Part shown: piece by piece, positions 51,533 through 61,812 of the stretch
Numbering within the stretch: the first letter of the stretch is position 1
Layout of the letters: every line of letters starts with the position of its first letter
NCBI GenBank assembly: GCA_930367215.1
Contig: OV884059.1
Span: 241,985,803 to 242,049,802 of the forward strand
Source: Pollenia angustigena
Lineage: Eukaryota > Arthropoda > Insecta > Diptera > Polleniidae
Length of the DNA stretch: 64,000 bases
Reading direction: 5' to 3'
Notes under the pieces: model-generated
Databases searched by the model: none
What the model saw: the letters and a program-made list of their open reading frames with translations, nothing else
What the model was told of the DNA's origin: nothing
Translations under genes and position numbers: made by a program

Positions 51533-51680
51533 GTGCCAATTCACACGTTGCAAGTCTTATTGATCAGCTTGCTACCTTATAGGCGAGAAAGAGTGAGAGA
51601 GAAACGTTTATTTTTCTCTCTTCACTCTCGTTATAAAGTAGCAAGCTTAATAATAAGACATGCAACGTGTGAATTGGGAC
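51533..51680. mobile_element. Palindromic MITE, 148 bp, TAA duplication, with empty site
   Basis: GTGCCAATTCACACGTTGCA at the left and TGCAACGTGTGAATTGGGAC at the right, TAA on both sides (51530-51532 and 51681-51683). The right arm of the inverted duplication has the uninterrupted site AACGTAAGCGAC (as complement, near 56004). Its interior holds AGAGAGAAACG and CTTGCTAC inverted blocks. Confidence 0.9.
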
Positions 51681-52236
51681 TAAGCGACATGATTTTAAAT
51701 TTTCGTTTTTTTTAATAAATGACTTTATTGGCAACACTTGCATCATCTCCTAAAATGTCATGGTCACATAAGGTACCGTTACGATTTTATAGCAAGAACA
51801 ATTTTATTGTAAGCGACAATTTTCATACAAAGTTTATATGAAATAAAATAAAAAAGCTCTCTCCTGTAAAATATGATTTTTGGCGCTTACGTTATTTTTG
51901 CGGTTAGAGGTCGGTATGTAAGATTTGGACGAAATTTTAAAAATAAAAGATGGCCCGAAAAAATGGGCTATTTTTCATACAATTTTTTTGGATGATTTTT
52001 CATAATAAATACAAAATCACCAAATTTAAAAAACGAAAAATCACTTAATAATATTGAAAAATAGCGAAAAATTTTGGGTCATTTTTCATATGAATTCAGG
52101 CCCAATTTTACATGGAATTTTTATGGACGATTTTTCCTACAGCCGTATTAATACAGCATAATGCGGTTATAACAAACACTAATACATGTGTTAAAAATTT
52201 CATTTGTTAATAAAAAAGACAGTTATATTCTTATGG

Positions 52237-52280
52237 GAGTGCCCCGGGTGGGCTAGTTGCTAGTGAGCTATCTATCATTG
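52237..52280 (+). repeat. Truncated tRNA-like SINE head, left arm
   Basis: GTGCCCCGGGTGGGCTAGTT followed by GCTAGTGAGC matches the head of the SINE at 55296-55456. After ATCATTG it is fused directly to a truncated mariner end (TTTTTTATAGAGTGACAC), so the B box is lost. Confidence 0.75.
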
Positions 52281-52858
52281 TTTTTTATAGAGTGACACAA
52301 GTTTAAATCATAACAAAGCAAGGACATATCTTTTTAATGTCAATGAAACGGGCTTTATTGGAAAGAAAATTTTATGAAATTAATGTTAAAATATGATTTC
52401 TGCCATGTGGCGGCCACGGCTGGCGCGTAGAAGGCTCAATCTGGAACACCAGTTTTCAGCAATTTTTCGCATTTTGACCATCATCGTTTTTGAAGACATG
52501 TGGGCTTATGACTCCGCCGGCCCATAAAGCGCACCAAACAGTAATTTTCTGTGGATGTAATGGTGTTTCGACAAAAGCTTATGGATTCTCCTCACTCCAA
52601 ACGCGACAATTCTGCTTATTTACGTACCCATTCAACCAGAAATTGGCACCATCTGAAAATAAAATTTTGAATGGAAATTCGAAATCAATTGTGCTCCGCC
52701 CATTCGCCGAATTATTTTGATTAAAAATTTCAACAATTTGCACGCGTTGCTCTGGTGTAATGAAATTTTAAAGCAAACTAAACAAAAAGCATCTATCAGC
52801 TGCTAAATGGGCAGTGATGCCAACTCAAAGTAGTTAAACTCTAAAAAAAAACACCCTT
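52281..52858 (-). mobile_element. Internally deleted mariner derivative, truncated, left arm
   Basis: The right end is AAAAAAACACCCTT (52858) followed by TA. The left end lacks the terminal AAGGGT and starts inside the TIR. Transposase fragments such as FWLNGYVNKQNCRVWSEENP remain on the minus strand. The partner is 54421-54981, which lacks about 40 bp near one end that is present here. Confidence 0.8.
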
Positions 52859-52961
52859 TAATAACTACACATTTTATTTTTGGAAAATAATCCAAAAAAT
52901 ATTTTTTTTTTCAATCATATTAATTTTACCTATAAGTTTATATTTATTATTTTATTAAAGG

Positions 52962-54322
52962 CAATGTATGGGTCCAGGCTTGCTTCTCTGGGCAAGGAAT
53001 CAGTCCGATTCATAAGATCGACGGTTTTATGGATCTATTTGTGTACATTTATATTCTAAAGAAAGTAATGCCGTCATATTCCAGCGAAGAAATGCCACAC
53101 CAATGGAGGTTCTAACTGGACAACGATCCGAAAGATACCTCCAAAGTTTGTAAAGCTTATTTACGCAGCAATAAGGTCGAAATTCGTAATTGGCAAGCTC
53201 AATCTCCAAATCTAAGCCCTATTAAGAATATATACATACATATGTATAAACCGAAAAAAATGCCGAAACAAGGATGATTTATTTCAAACCCTAAAAAAAA
53301 AGTGGAAAGGAATATCAAAAATCTAATATACAATTTAATATTATCCATACCTAAGAGATGTGAGAACAAGGAATTCGCAACAAAATATTAACATTCACCT
53401 ATCACTTTATAGGATCTTTGATGAAAGACATACATACTTATAAATACTCTGGTAAAGGGTAAACCAAAACTTGTTTTAGGTATTTCGCCACATTCGTGGT
53501 AGGCCTGTAAATGTATATACAGGGTAACTAAATTACAGAATACAAGCAATCACAATTATTTAAAAAGGTTTGTTTATATAACTCAAACATTGAAGAAGAA
53601 TTAAAAAAGTTAAATGACAAATATTTTGGAAAAAAATTAATTAAAATTTCAATCTTTAGATAGATTAACAGATTATAGTTTATATTACGAAAAATTTAAA
53701 TAGAAATTTTTAATTAAATAAAAAATGCAAAAAAAAACTTGTATAATTAATAATTTTCTTTGAAAAAAATGAAACAACGCAAATTATACCAACACATTTT
53801 CTGCAAAAAATAATAATAAACATTAAAACGAATGAATGTTAAATAATTTTATAAATTTTTTGGAAGAAAAGATTTTTTTTTTTGTTTTATTTGCACATTT
53901 TGTAATTTTTTGTTTCATAATTTTATTTTTAAAAGAATTTGTTAATTTTTTTTTTTAATTTAACCGTGTAAAGCAGTTTTTGCTTGTGCAGCCAATTCGC
54001 AGAGTATTAAAAATATATTTTTTAATGGGAAATTTTCACAAAAATGACTTGATATTTTTTAAAATGTTTTTTTTAATGTGTTGGGTTGTTTGCTTATGCA
54101 AAAGAATGTTTATTTGAAAATCTACTATAAATATGTTTAAAATACAATTTTTTAATGTTAAAACATTTTAATATTTTAACTACATAGAAATAAAAACATT
54201 TACAAATATTTGCATACATACTCGTACATGTGTGTGTTTGTTTGGTTAAAATTGAACAACAAATATTAAAAATTCTTTTGAAAACTATTTTTATAAAAAA
54301 TATTTGTATACAATTTTTTTTT
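52962..54322. other. Loop of the inverted duplication
   Basis: 1.36 kb present once between the arms. The first 0.55 kb is a Tc1-like remnant; 53530-54322 is A/T-rich without a recognisable feature. Confidence 0.7.
53060..53400 (+). pseudogene. Tc1-like transposase C-terminal remnant
   Basis: A frame from 53116 reads LDNDPKDTSKVCKAYLRSNK, then WQAQSPNLSPIKN. It is the second catalytic Asp region and the SPDLNPIENLW region of Tc1 transposases, with the catalytic Glu replaced by Lys. Later pieces (KKKWKGISK) fit the C-terminus but need frame changes. It is dead. Confidence 0.75.
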
Positions 54323-54420
54323 CCTTAAAATAATAAATATAAACTTATAGGTAAAATTATTGTGATTGAAAAAAAAATATTTTTTGGATTATTTTCCAAA
54401 AATAAAATGTGTAGTTATTA

Positions 54421-54981
54421 AAGGGTGTTTTTTTATTAGCAGCTGATATATGCTTTTTGTTTAGTTTGCTTTAAAATTTCATTATGAATCGACTTACAAC
54501 AGAGCAACGCGTGCAAATTGTTGAAATTTTTAATCAAAATAATTCGGCGAATGGGCGGAGCACAATTGATTTCGAATTTCCATTCGAAATTTTATTTTCA
54601 GATGGTGCCAATTTCTGGTTGAATGGGTACGTAAATAAGCAGAATTGTCGCGTTTGGAGTGAGGAGAATCCATAAGCTTTTGTTGAAACACCATTACATC
54701 CACAGAAAATTACTGTTTGGTGCGCTTTATGGGCCGGCGGAGTCATAAGCCCACATGTCTTCAAAAACGATGATGGTCAAAATGCGAAAAATTGCTGAAA
54801 ACTGGTGTTCCAGATTGAGCCTCCTTACGCGCCAGCCGTGGCCGCCACATGGCAGAAATCATATTTTAACATTAATTTCATAAAATTTTCTTTCCAATAA
54901 AGCCCGTTTCATTGACATTAAAAATATATTTCCTTGTTTTGTTATTATTTAAACTTGTGCCACTCTATTAAAAACACCCTT
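54421..54981 (+). mobile_element. Internally deleted mariner derivative, 561 bp, right arm
   Basis: TA flanks at 54419-54420 and 54982-54983. The ends AAGGGTGTTTTTTTATTAG and CTATTAAAAACACCCTT are inverted, the same terminal type as the full-length mariner at 13705. Confidence 0.88.
54484..54675 (+). pseudogene. Mariner transposase fragment, right arm
   Basis: 63 residues: MNRLTTEQRVQIVEIFNQNN, a short junction, then ILFSDGANFWLNGYVNKQNC and VWSEENP before a TAA. The catalytic-site motif reads SDG where SDE is usual. The matching minus-strand copy is in 52490-52740. Confidence 0.8.
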
Positions 54982-54983
54982 TA

Positions 54984-55295
54984 TTAATATTCCTATCAAA
55001 CATTTACATTGATTCTAATTTGAACTTTTTTGGTTAAAAATTATTAAAATTTTGTTGTAGTATATTTAAAGCTTTTTACTTAATCTAAGGGTGACACGGT
55101 CAAGTTCCATAATATTCTCAAACTTTTAAGAAATCATACAAACTTGCTTTAAAATTCTCTATCAAAAAGAAAACAGCTGATTAAACTTGTTGATTCTTTA
55201 TACAAAAATATATTTTGCGTTGTTTCCTTGAATAATAAAAGTTATAGCGATTTGTAAATTATAAGGATTTATAAGGGGGAAAAAAAACTTTCCAT
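54984..55295. other. Right-arm-only DNA with a diverged TIR-element piece
   Basis: GGGTGACACGGTCAAGTTCC at about 55088, then AAACTTGCTTTAAAATTCTC and AAGAAAACAGCTGATTAAA, match the family at 11785 and 12167. It is absent from the left arm through the 440-bp deletion. Confidence 0.55.
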
Positions 55296-55456
55296 ATAAG
55301 TAAATGTGATGGCGGCCCCTCTAGTGATAATAGACATGCATTTTGAAAGACCTTCAGCCCAACGTAGTGAAACAGACCAGTGTCTCTGGCGGGAATCGAA
55401 CCCGCAACCCTCGCAATGATAGATTGCTCACTAGCAACTGGCCCACCCGGGGCACC
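55296..55456 (-). mobile_element. tRNA-derived SINE
   Basis: The minus strand starts GTGCCCCGGGTGGGCCAGTT (A-box-like region about 55434-55448) and has a perfect B box, GCGGGTTCGATTCCC (55403-55389), about 30 bp further on. A non-tRNA body (CACTGGTCTGTTTCACTACG) and a T-run near 55270-55290 follow. The head cannot fold as a normal tRNA with a proper anticodon arm and acceptor, so it is a SINE, not a tRNA gene. Confidence 0.65.
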
Positions 55457-56037
55457 CCCATAAGAATATAACTGTCTTTTTTATTAACAAATGAAATTTT
55501 TAACACATGTATTAGTGTTTGTTATAACCGCATTATGCTGTATTAATACGGCTGTAGGAAAAATCGTCCAAAAAATTCCATGTAAAATTGGGCCTGAATT
55601 CATATCAAAGTGACCCAAAATTTTTCGCTATTTTTCATTATTATTGGGTGATTTTTCGTTTTTTAAATTTGGTGATTTTGTATTATGAAAAATCACCCAA
55701 AAAAATTTTATGAAAAATAGCCCATTTTTTCGGGCCATCTTTCATTTTTAAAATTTCGTCCAAATCTTACATACCGACCCCTAACCGCAAAAATAACGTA
55801 AGCGCCAACAATCAAATTTTACAGGAGAGAGCTTTTTTATTTTATTTCATATAAATTTTGTATGAAAATTGTCGCTTACAATAAAATTGTTCTTGCTATA
55901 AAATCGTAACGGTACCTTATGTGACCATGACATTTTAGGAGATGATGCAAGTGTTGCCAATAATGTCATTTATTAAAAAAAACGAAAATTTAAAATCATG
56001 TCGCTTACGTTATTTTCGCGGTTAGGGCTCGATGCTA

Positions 56038-56708
56038 TCGGGTGATTTTTTAGCTATTATCTTTTTGGCAACACTGGTTTAAACAGCTGACGCACGTTTC
56101 GTGTTTTGTTTCACTGTCAAACATCTTCAGTTTGGTCTATAACTAAACTATGAATCGTCTTACAAACGAACAACGCTTACAAATTATTGAATTTTATTAT
56201 CAAAGTGCGTGCTCTGTTAAGAAAGTTCATCAACTTTTTTATCGAAAAATTGTGTTCAGCGACGAAGCTCATTTTTGGCTCAATGGGTACGTTAATAAGC
56301 AGAATTGTCGATTTTGGAGTGAAGATCAGCCAGAAGCATTGCAAGAGATACCAATGCATCTAGAAAAAGTCACAGTTTGGTGCGGTTTATGGGCTGGTGG
56401 CATCATTGGACATTACTTCTTCAAAGATGATGCGAATCGTAACGTGAGATGATATCCAACTTTTTTTTGCCCAAAATGCAAGAGCTTGACTTGCATTGCA
56501 TGTAGTTTCAACAAGACGGTGCCACATGCCACACAGCACGCTTGCCAATGGACTTATTGAGAGGCGAGTTCGGTGAACATTTTATTTCACGTTTGGGACC
56601 GGTCAATTGGCCGCCTAAATCGTGCGATTCAAATAAAGATTTCATGCATTTTTCTGAATTTTATGTGTTTTTTTTAAACTTTCCTATATCTCTTTAAAAA
56701 TCACCCAT
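56038..56708 (+). mobile_element. Internally deleted mariner derivative, 671 bp, right-arm copy
   Basis: TA flanks at 56036-56037 and 56709-56710. The ends TCGGGTGATTTTTTAGC and CTCTTTAAAAATCACCCAT are inverted. It has exactly the same length as 50829-51499. Confidence 0.88.
56150..56452 (+). pseudogene. Mariner transposase fragment with in-frame deletion, right arm
   Basis: 100 residues, the same deletion junction (HQLF|YRKIVFSDEAHF) as the left-arm copy and one amino-acid difference. Downstream, QQDGATCHTA-like and NWPPKSCDS sequence continues in other frames and then the element ends shortly after the third catalytic Asp. Confidence 0.85.
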
Positions 56709-57488
56709 TATTTTTCTAAATCATTCATTATCATTATACGTCGAATTCCTAAATGTTATTTGTAAAAATAACGGGACATATTGCAAAAAGGTGGCATGTC
56801 ATAACGTCCAGTGTCATAGTGTCAGTGGTTGGTTAAGACCATAATAAAGCATGTTTTTCTCTGCGTGTATGTAGATCTTTTTTTGTATTTAACATCTTTA
56901 GTAATTATGGACCTTATGACATTTTTAAAAATGGCATAATGTCCATTTGCAAAGTGTCTTAATGCCCACGGACATTACGACATTTTCAGTGTCCATGGAC
57001 ACTACGATACTGGACGTTATGACATGCCACCTTGCAAAAAGCTATATTCTGTTTTGAGTAATTGATTATAACTATGCAGTGATTAATTAATATTTAACTA
57101 TTGAAGAGTGCACAAAGTTTGGCGGAGGGCTTAAAGAAGTATTACTGTCCATACTGCAGAGCAACTGTTAAGATACAATCCAATTTTTTTTTACATAAAA
57201 TTGACATTTGTATGTAACTAAGTTTATATGAATAATAAACACTTTTTTACAAATATGGTAATTTTTCATTTTTTTTTTTTTTTTTTTTGGAAAAATTCGT
57301 TTTTGATTTTGGGTCATTTTTCAATTTTTTTTAAGGCCCTTTTTCGTTTTTTTGGGCACAATTTCATATTTAACTTTTTGGGTCATTTTTCATGTTCTTT
57401 TGGGCGATTCTTCATTTGGGCGATTTTTCTTTTTTTTTCTTGGGCTATTTTTCTTTTTTATTTTTCCTACAGCCATTAATACACATAC

Positions 57489-58219
57489 ACACAGAAAAAA
57501 ATACCAATGTAAAATTAACATGGCGAAATATTGATTGAGAATTATTTAAATTTATCATTACATATTTCATATTAATTTTAAATGAAAAATATTAAAATAA
57601 CCTTAAATCGCGTTTATTTAATATAATTCACTGTTAAAATAACATTGTTCAATCTTGAATCCATAAAAACCTGTTTTATATTAAAATCAAAAGTTAATCT
57701 TGTTAAATTTAGATGCATACATGGTTTAGTATGTAAATTTTTTTATTTTCATGTTTAAAATATGCTATAAAAAGAAGACAATTCCCGTATTCTTTTAATT
57801 AAAATTATTTAGTTAAATAGTATATCAAGTTTTTAAAGTAGAATGATGATGAAAACCATATCTAGGGATTCTGCTAATGTTTTGTTAACAAAGGAAAATA
57901 CAAAATAAGTGAAACATGTGTAACAGTTGGGTAAGTGCATTGAATTATTCGTAAATAAATGCATATGTTGCCTCTGAAGCTTCTTCACACTTTTATTCTA
58001 CATGAAATTCACGTTGTTTCAACTTGAAATAACTTTCAATCAATGACATTTTGCTCTAACTTTACTGCAATGTTAAATTAACATGACCTATAGGTTCTTC
58101 AAAAGAAAAAAATGTTGTTCGCAAGTTATTGTAAAATCAGGTTGAATTAACATGAAAAACGTATGAAAAATTTTAAATCAACCTTGTTTTCGACGTTTTT
58201 AACTTGATTTTTTTCTGTG
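57489..58219. mobile_element. TIR element with ACACAGAAAAAAAT ends
   Basis: The left end ACAGAAAAAAATACCAATGT and the right end ACTTGATTTTTTTCTGTGT share ACACAGAAAAAAAT with the inner element at 45310-45597. Interior AATTAACATG words recur in both orientations (near 57516, 58080 and 58150). Confidence 0.55.
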
Positions 58220-58629
58220 TGTACATATCTTTAAGCACTTATTTAACGTCCTACCACGTCCACTAGTTTTATTAAAAAATTATTTGCTTTTGCAAAACAT
58301 TTGGCTGGATCAAACATCATTAAACAGTTAATAAATTACATTATACAATTATCTTCTTACAAATAAAGTTTAGTTTTTTCTTAAGCTGATTTTCATTTAC
58401 AATAATATAATAAATAAGTAATACAACATGCTGTTCACAACAGTGCTGTTCAGCTTTAAATAGTACTTTGGCTATTTATATTTCGAAAATATTTACACAG
58501 ATTCTCTTCATTACAAATTTACACACTTTTTGAAGTCGGGAAATTTTTGTTATTTTTAGGCAAAAGTTATTTAGTTGCTAAATTTTTCGACATTTTAAAG
58601 GCTTAAAAGGTTTTTAAGGTTTATCCCAG
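58220..58629. other. AT-rich spacer
   Basis: Nothing recognised. Confidence 0.4.
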
Positions 58630-59840
58630 TCTGGCCACCAGTTTGGTTTTATTGAACATCATAGAACAATCGAGCAGGTCAATCGCATAACTGGTGAGGT
58701 AAAAAATTCATTCGAACACAAGAAATAATGCTCAGCTATCTTTTTAGAAGTTGCACAAGCTTTCGACAAAGTTTGGCATAAAGCCTTACTATACTGCCGC
58801 TAGCACGCATAAATTGCTCAAGTCATACCTACGAATGAATGGTATGTTTGAAGTAAAGTATAACGTTTACCTAACAAACGATTCCAAGTCAGGGCAGATG
58901 TTCCTCAGGCCAGTGTTCTTGGTCATACTCAAATAAACATTTGTTGATGATACAGCTATTCTTTATTCACTTGCACACCCATACTTGGCATCAAGAGTAC
59001 TGGAAAACTGTCTTAAGGTATGTTTACACTTAACAAAAATTTGACGAAAAAAAGCGTGATACAATTTTTTAACAATTTTTGTTATTTTACTTAGCTTTGT
59101 ATCTAAAAAAATTGTCATAGAATATAATTTAAATAATTTTAAAATATGTTTGTTTTAGCAAACATATTGCAAAATCACAAAAATGTTAAGTTAAAATAGT
59201 GGTTGCGTGTGGGAAGTCAAATATTTGTTGAGTGTAGCCACAGTTTAAGACGTTAGAGGCGTAGTTGAAGAACTGGAGCATCCAAGTTAAGCAAACATAT
59301 AATGTTTTCACTAAGAATGGGAGATTGTAGCCCTCCCAACATCGACACTACCCCGCGGTCTTATCATTTAACCTCCATTGGCAAAGAAAGACCTCTGCCG
59401 CCGACAAATTGAAGGCAAGAGGCTTCACATGAAAATTAAAGCCTTACATCTGCATTGGTTAATCAACAACAAATCATAATTATTGCTATACAATACAGTA
59501 CTAAAACCAACTTTGGCATATCGTCAGCTCAGAATTGGTTTGGCGCATATCATGGTAATTTAACCATAAAATGCGCCAAGCCAATTCTGAGCTGACAATA
59601 TGGCATTGAAATGTGGTGAGTTGCAAGAAGTAGCCGCGTTGACAAAGATCTCAATCCAAAATGTTGAAACCAAGATTCGAGCCCCATGGAATGTTTCAAC
59701 TGTAAACATCCCCAGAGACTGAAGTAAAAGTAGCCAAGCAGGAATTCGAGGAACTTCGTGAATAATAGAAATTAAGACTGCAACAGTATCTAAACCCGCT
59801 AGCAGGACAACTTTTAATAACATATTCGGAAACAAGGCCA
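58630..59840 (+). pseudogene. Jockey-type LINE reverse-transcriptase remnant
   Basis: Frames with stops and shifts read HRTIEQVNRITGEV, CSAIFLEVAQAFDKVWHKAL (RT catalytic block with a Jockey-like VAQAFDKVW), KLLKSYLRMNGMFEVKYNVY and FVDDTAILYSLAHP (the FADD-box, here FVDD). After an inserted MITE (59017-59247) come YNTVLKPTLAY and KIRAPWNVSTVNIPRD, the usual C-terminal part. Multiple stops and a gap mean it is long dead. The 5' half is absent. Confidence 0.75.
59017..59247. mobile_element. MITE inserted in the Jockey remnant
   Basis: TATGTTTACACTTAACAAAA at the left and TATTTGTTGAGTGTAGCCACA at the right form an imperfect inverted repeat (core TACACT(T/C)AACAAA). It splits the Jockey-like reading at CLK... 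Confidence 0.55.
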
Positions 59841-60948
59841 TAGAGCCGATTATTTAAGTTTTAAGATTATAATATTAATGCGGCCTGGTCCCTACACGTT
59901 GCAACTGGTCGTAAAATTGAGTTGAATATATGAAAATCAAATTCTTCTGATTTTTTATTCATTATTTATTAAGGTACCCATACATTTGCAATACTATTTG
60001 GTAATGGATACTGTACAATTAAATTGGCTGTGTGTTTATCATATTACTAGGTGGCACAATGTATTGAATAAAATCATAAGTCTTTTGATTTGTATTGTGC
60101 GAAAAGAAATAATTATGTGTTGGCAACGTTGTACACTACGCATATGTGCGTTGGTTTTGTTAACTTTTTTTTGTATTCAAATAAAAGTTGCGCCATATTT
60201 TTGTGTTTTATACTGCCCAAATTATTGAATAATGTGGATCAAAATGAAAATTACAACATCAATAAAGTGCTCAATAATATTGTAAATGTATGGGCACCTT
60301 AAGGGCAGATTCAATAAACAAACAAAAAGTGGCAAAGCATTAAAAAATTACAATAAAAGCTTTTAAATCGCAACGTGAGCGCTTGAGTTGCCGTTAGTTA
60401 ATACTTATCATCCCCTTTTAAATGTTTATTATAATATTCCCTTTTATATACTTTGAGTACATACTAGTGCTGGGAAACTATCGATAGACGATAGTCTTAA
60501 AATATCGAAAATATCGATAGGAAAAATATAAATATCGATATTTTTATTATTCAAAATACAGCTATGAGGACATCTAACAGCAGGTTACACACACAGTTTT
60601 TTGCCGCAAATTTTTACTTGCTATTATTAATTTGCGCTGAATTACAGCAATGAATACAAACAACAAGAATGGCAAGTGGTATGGATTGCTTAGCAGTGCT
60701 TTTTAGTGCTAATTAAAGGCCTTTAAGTCGAAATTTGCACATGTTTATATAGGGACTGAAATGTCAAATATTTTTGTAATGTTGTAGAAAAAAATGCAAA
60801 TCCAAATGCAATTGAAAGCATAGGACAAAACAATGAACGACCATTAGAGGATAAGTCCGCTAGATTGATTACTTTTTTGGGTTTTGAATTTAGACAAATA
60901 GAAACTGGGAATTATTTCCTTCCGAAGGTAACTTTATATTATATTCAA
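59841..60948. other. AT-rich DNA with a TATCGATA cluster
   Basis: At 60478-60545 ACTATCGATAGACGATAGTC, AATATCGATAGG and AAATATCGATATT form a tight cluster. TATCGATA is the core of the fly DNA-replication-related element, but an inverted repeat built on this word is equally likely. No gene was recognised. The 80- and 70-codon frames at 59986-60302 overlap and lack motifs. Confidence 0.4.
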
Positions 60949-61283
60949 CATTTTTCATTTTTCGAATTTATTCTATGAGCTAAATTTCAGTTATGTATTT
61001 TATAAAGCTTTTTTGTAATAGTTCTATTCCTACAATTTTTCAGAAATGACTTTATACACTACCAGACTATTATATTGTATTTTCTTTTTTACATTTTACC
61101 TTAGCCTTCCGTTGGAAAGCAATGAGGTATATTGAATGTACAGAAAAATTTACAATTATTAGACACTAGCAGAATGTAATGCATTTTCTGGCCCGCTACG
61201 GCCGTCGTAACTATTACAAAAAAGCTTTATAAAATACATAACTGAAATTTAGCTCATAGAATAAATTCGAAAAATGAAAAATG
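60949..61283. repeat. Foldback-like copy 2 of the CACTACCAGAC element
   Basis: Sequence 60949-61023 (TTTTTCATTTTTCGAATTTA, GAGCTAAATTTCAGTTATGT, AAGCTTTTTTGTAATAGTT) is inverted at 61208-61283. Between the arms is the left half of the element first seen at 17013 (CACTACCAGACTATTAT at 61055), cut at TTTTCTGGCCCGC where the inverted arm takes over. Confidence 0.75.
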
Positions 61284-61299
61284 TTTTGAATTTAGAAAA

Positions 61300-61545
61300 T
61301 TTTTTAAAGTTGCAATGGAGGCGGCATGAAATAACCCCCCAAAACAAAAATGAAATAACCCCCCAAAAATTTGTACAGAGAACAACAAAAACTATGTTAG
61401 GGGGGTTATTTCATTTTGTTTGGGGTGTAATTTCATTTTTTTAATTGGGGTATTATTTCATATGAAATTATCCCCCAATAACTCATTATGAAATAAAGCC
61501 CCAATATATTTTTTGGGGGACTATTTTATTTTCAAATTTATAAGG
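61300..61545. repeat. Repeat of ATGAAATAACCCCCC phrases in both orientations
   Basis: ATGAAATAACCCCCCAAAA occurs twice, followed by inverted GGGGGGTTATTTCAT, GGGGTATTATTTCAT and diverged forms to about 61540. The design is like the GAAAAATCGCCC phrases of 48940-49440 with another word. Confidence 0.6.
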
Positions 61546-61812
61546 ATTTATCCACTTTGGTATACAGAACACCGGCTGCACGATGTCGATGTTTTTTATT
61601 TTTGACGTTGATTTATCGCCGATACAAAATTTTATTTTTTTGGTACAATTCAAAAATAAAAAGTACGCTGGTACCCCCGTGACTCATTTGGTACTACAGT
61701 AGACGCTCGCTTATATGAACTAATTCAGACAGGGCCTGTTCACTAAATGGAAATGTTCGCATAATCGAGACAATATAAAATAAGTATTTCAAATCATTTT
61801 TAATATGTGTAC
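61546..61812. other. Spacer with a pogo/Tigger-like terminus
   Basis: CAGTAGACGCTCGCTTATAT followed by GAACTAATTC (about 61697-61726) resembles terminal repeats of insect pogo-like elements. No partner end was found, so it is a fragment at best. Confidence 0.3.

Larger units (their letters stand above)
49163..52961. repeat. Left arm of a giant inverted duplication
   Basis: About 3.8 kb, inverted relative to 54323-57476. It runs from GGCTGTAGGAAACATCGCCC at the outside to TATTTATTATTTTATTAAAG at the inside. Matching blocks in order: phrase repeats, a GTCCATGGACACT hairpin MITE, the 671-bp mariner derivative, phrase repeats, a tRNA-like head fragment and a second mariner derivative. Relative to the right arm it has two extra MITEs (50560-50701, 51533-51680), an extra segment of about 0.73 kb (49445-50170) and lacks about 440 bp. 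Confidence 0.88.
54323..57476. repeat. Right arm of the giant inverted duplication
   Basis: About 3.15 kb, inverted copy of 49163-52961. It keeps a complete tRNA-like SINE and both mariner derivative ends, and lacks the two MITEs and the 0.73-kb segment of the left arm. It therefore appears closer to the pre-insertion state except for a 40-bp loss in the 54421 element. Confidence 0.88.

Noticed and set aside
55380..55456. A functional tRNA gene
   Set aside because: The B box is good but the A box and anticodon arm are poor, there is no proper acceptor stem, and an unrelated body follows. SINE is the better call.
60478..60545. Promoter with DRE (TATCGATA) sites
   Set aside because: The motif cluster is real, but no gene start is adjacent and the words form an inverted repeat. 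Not enough to call a promoter.
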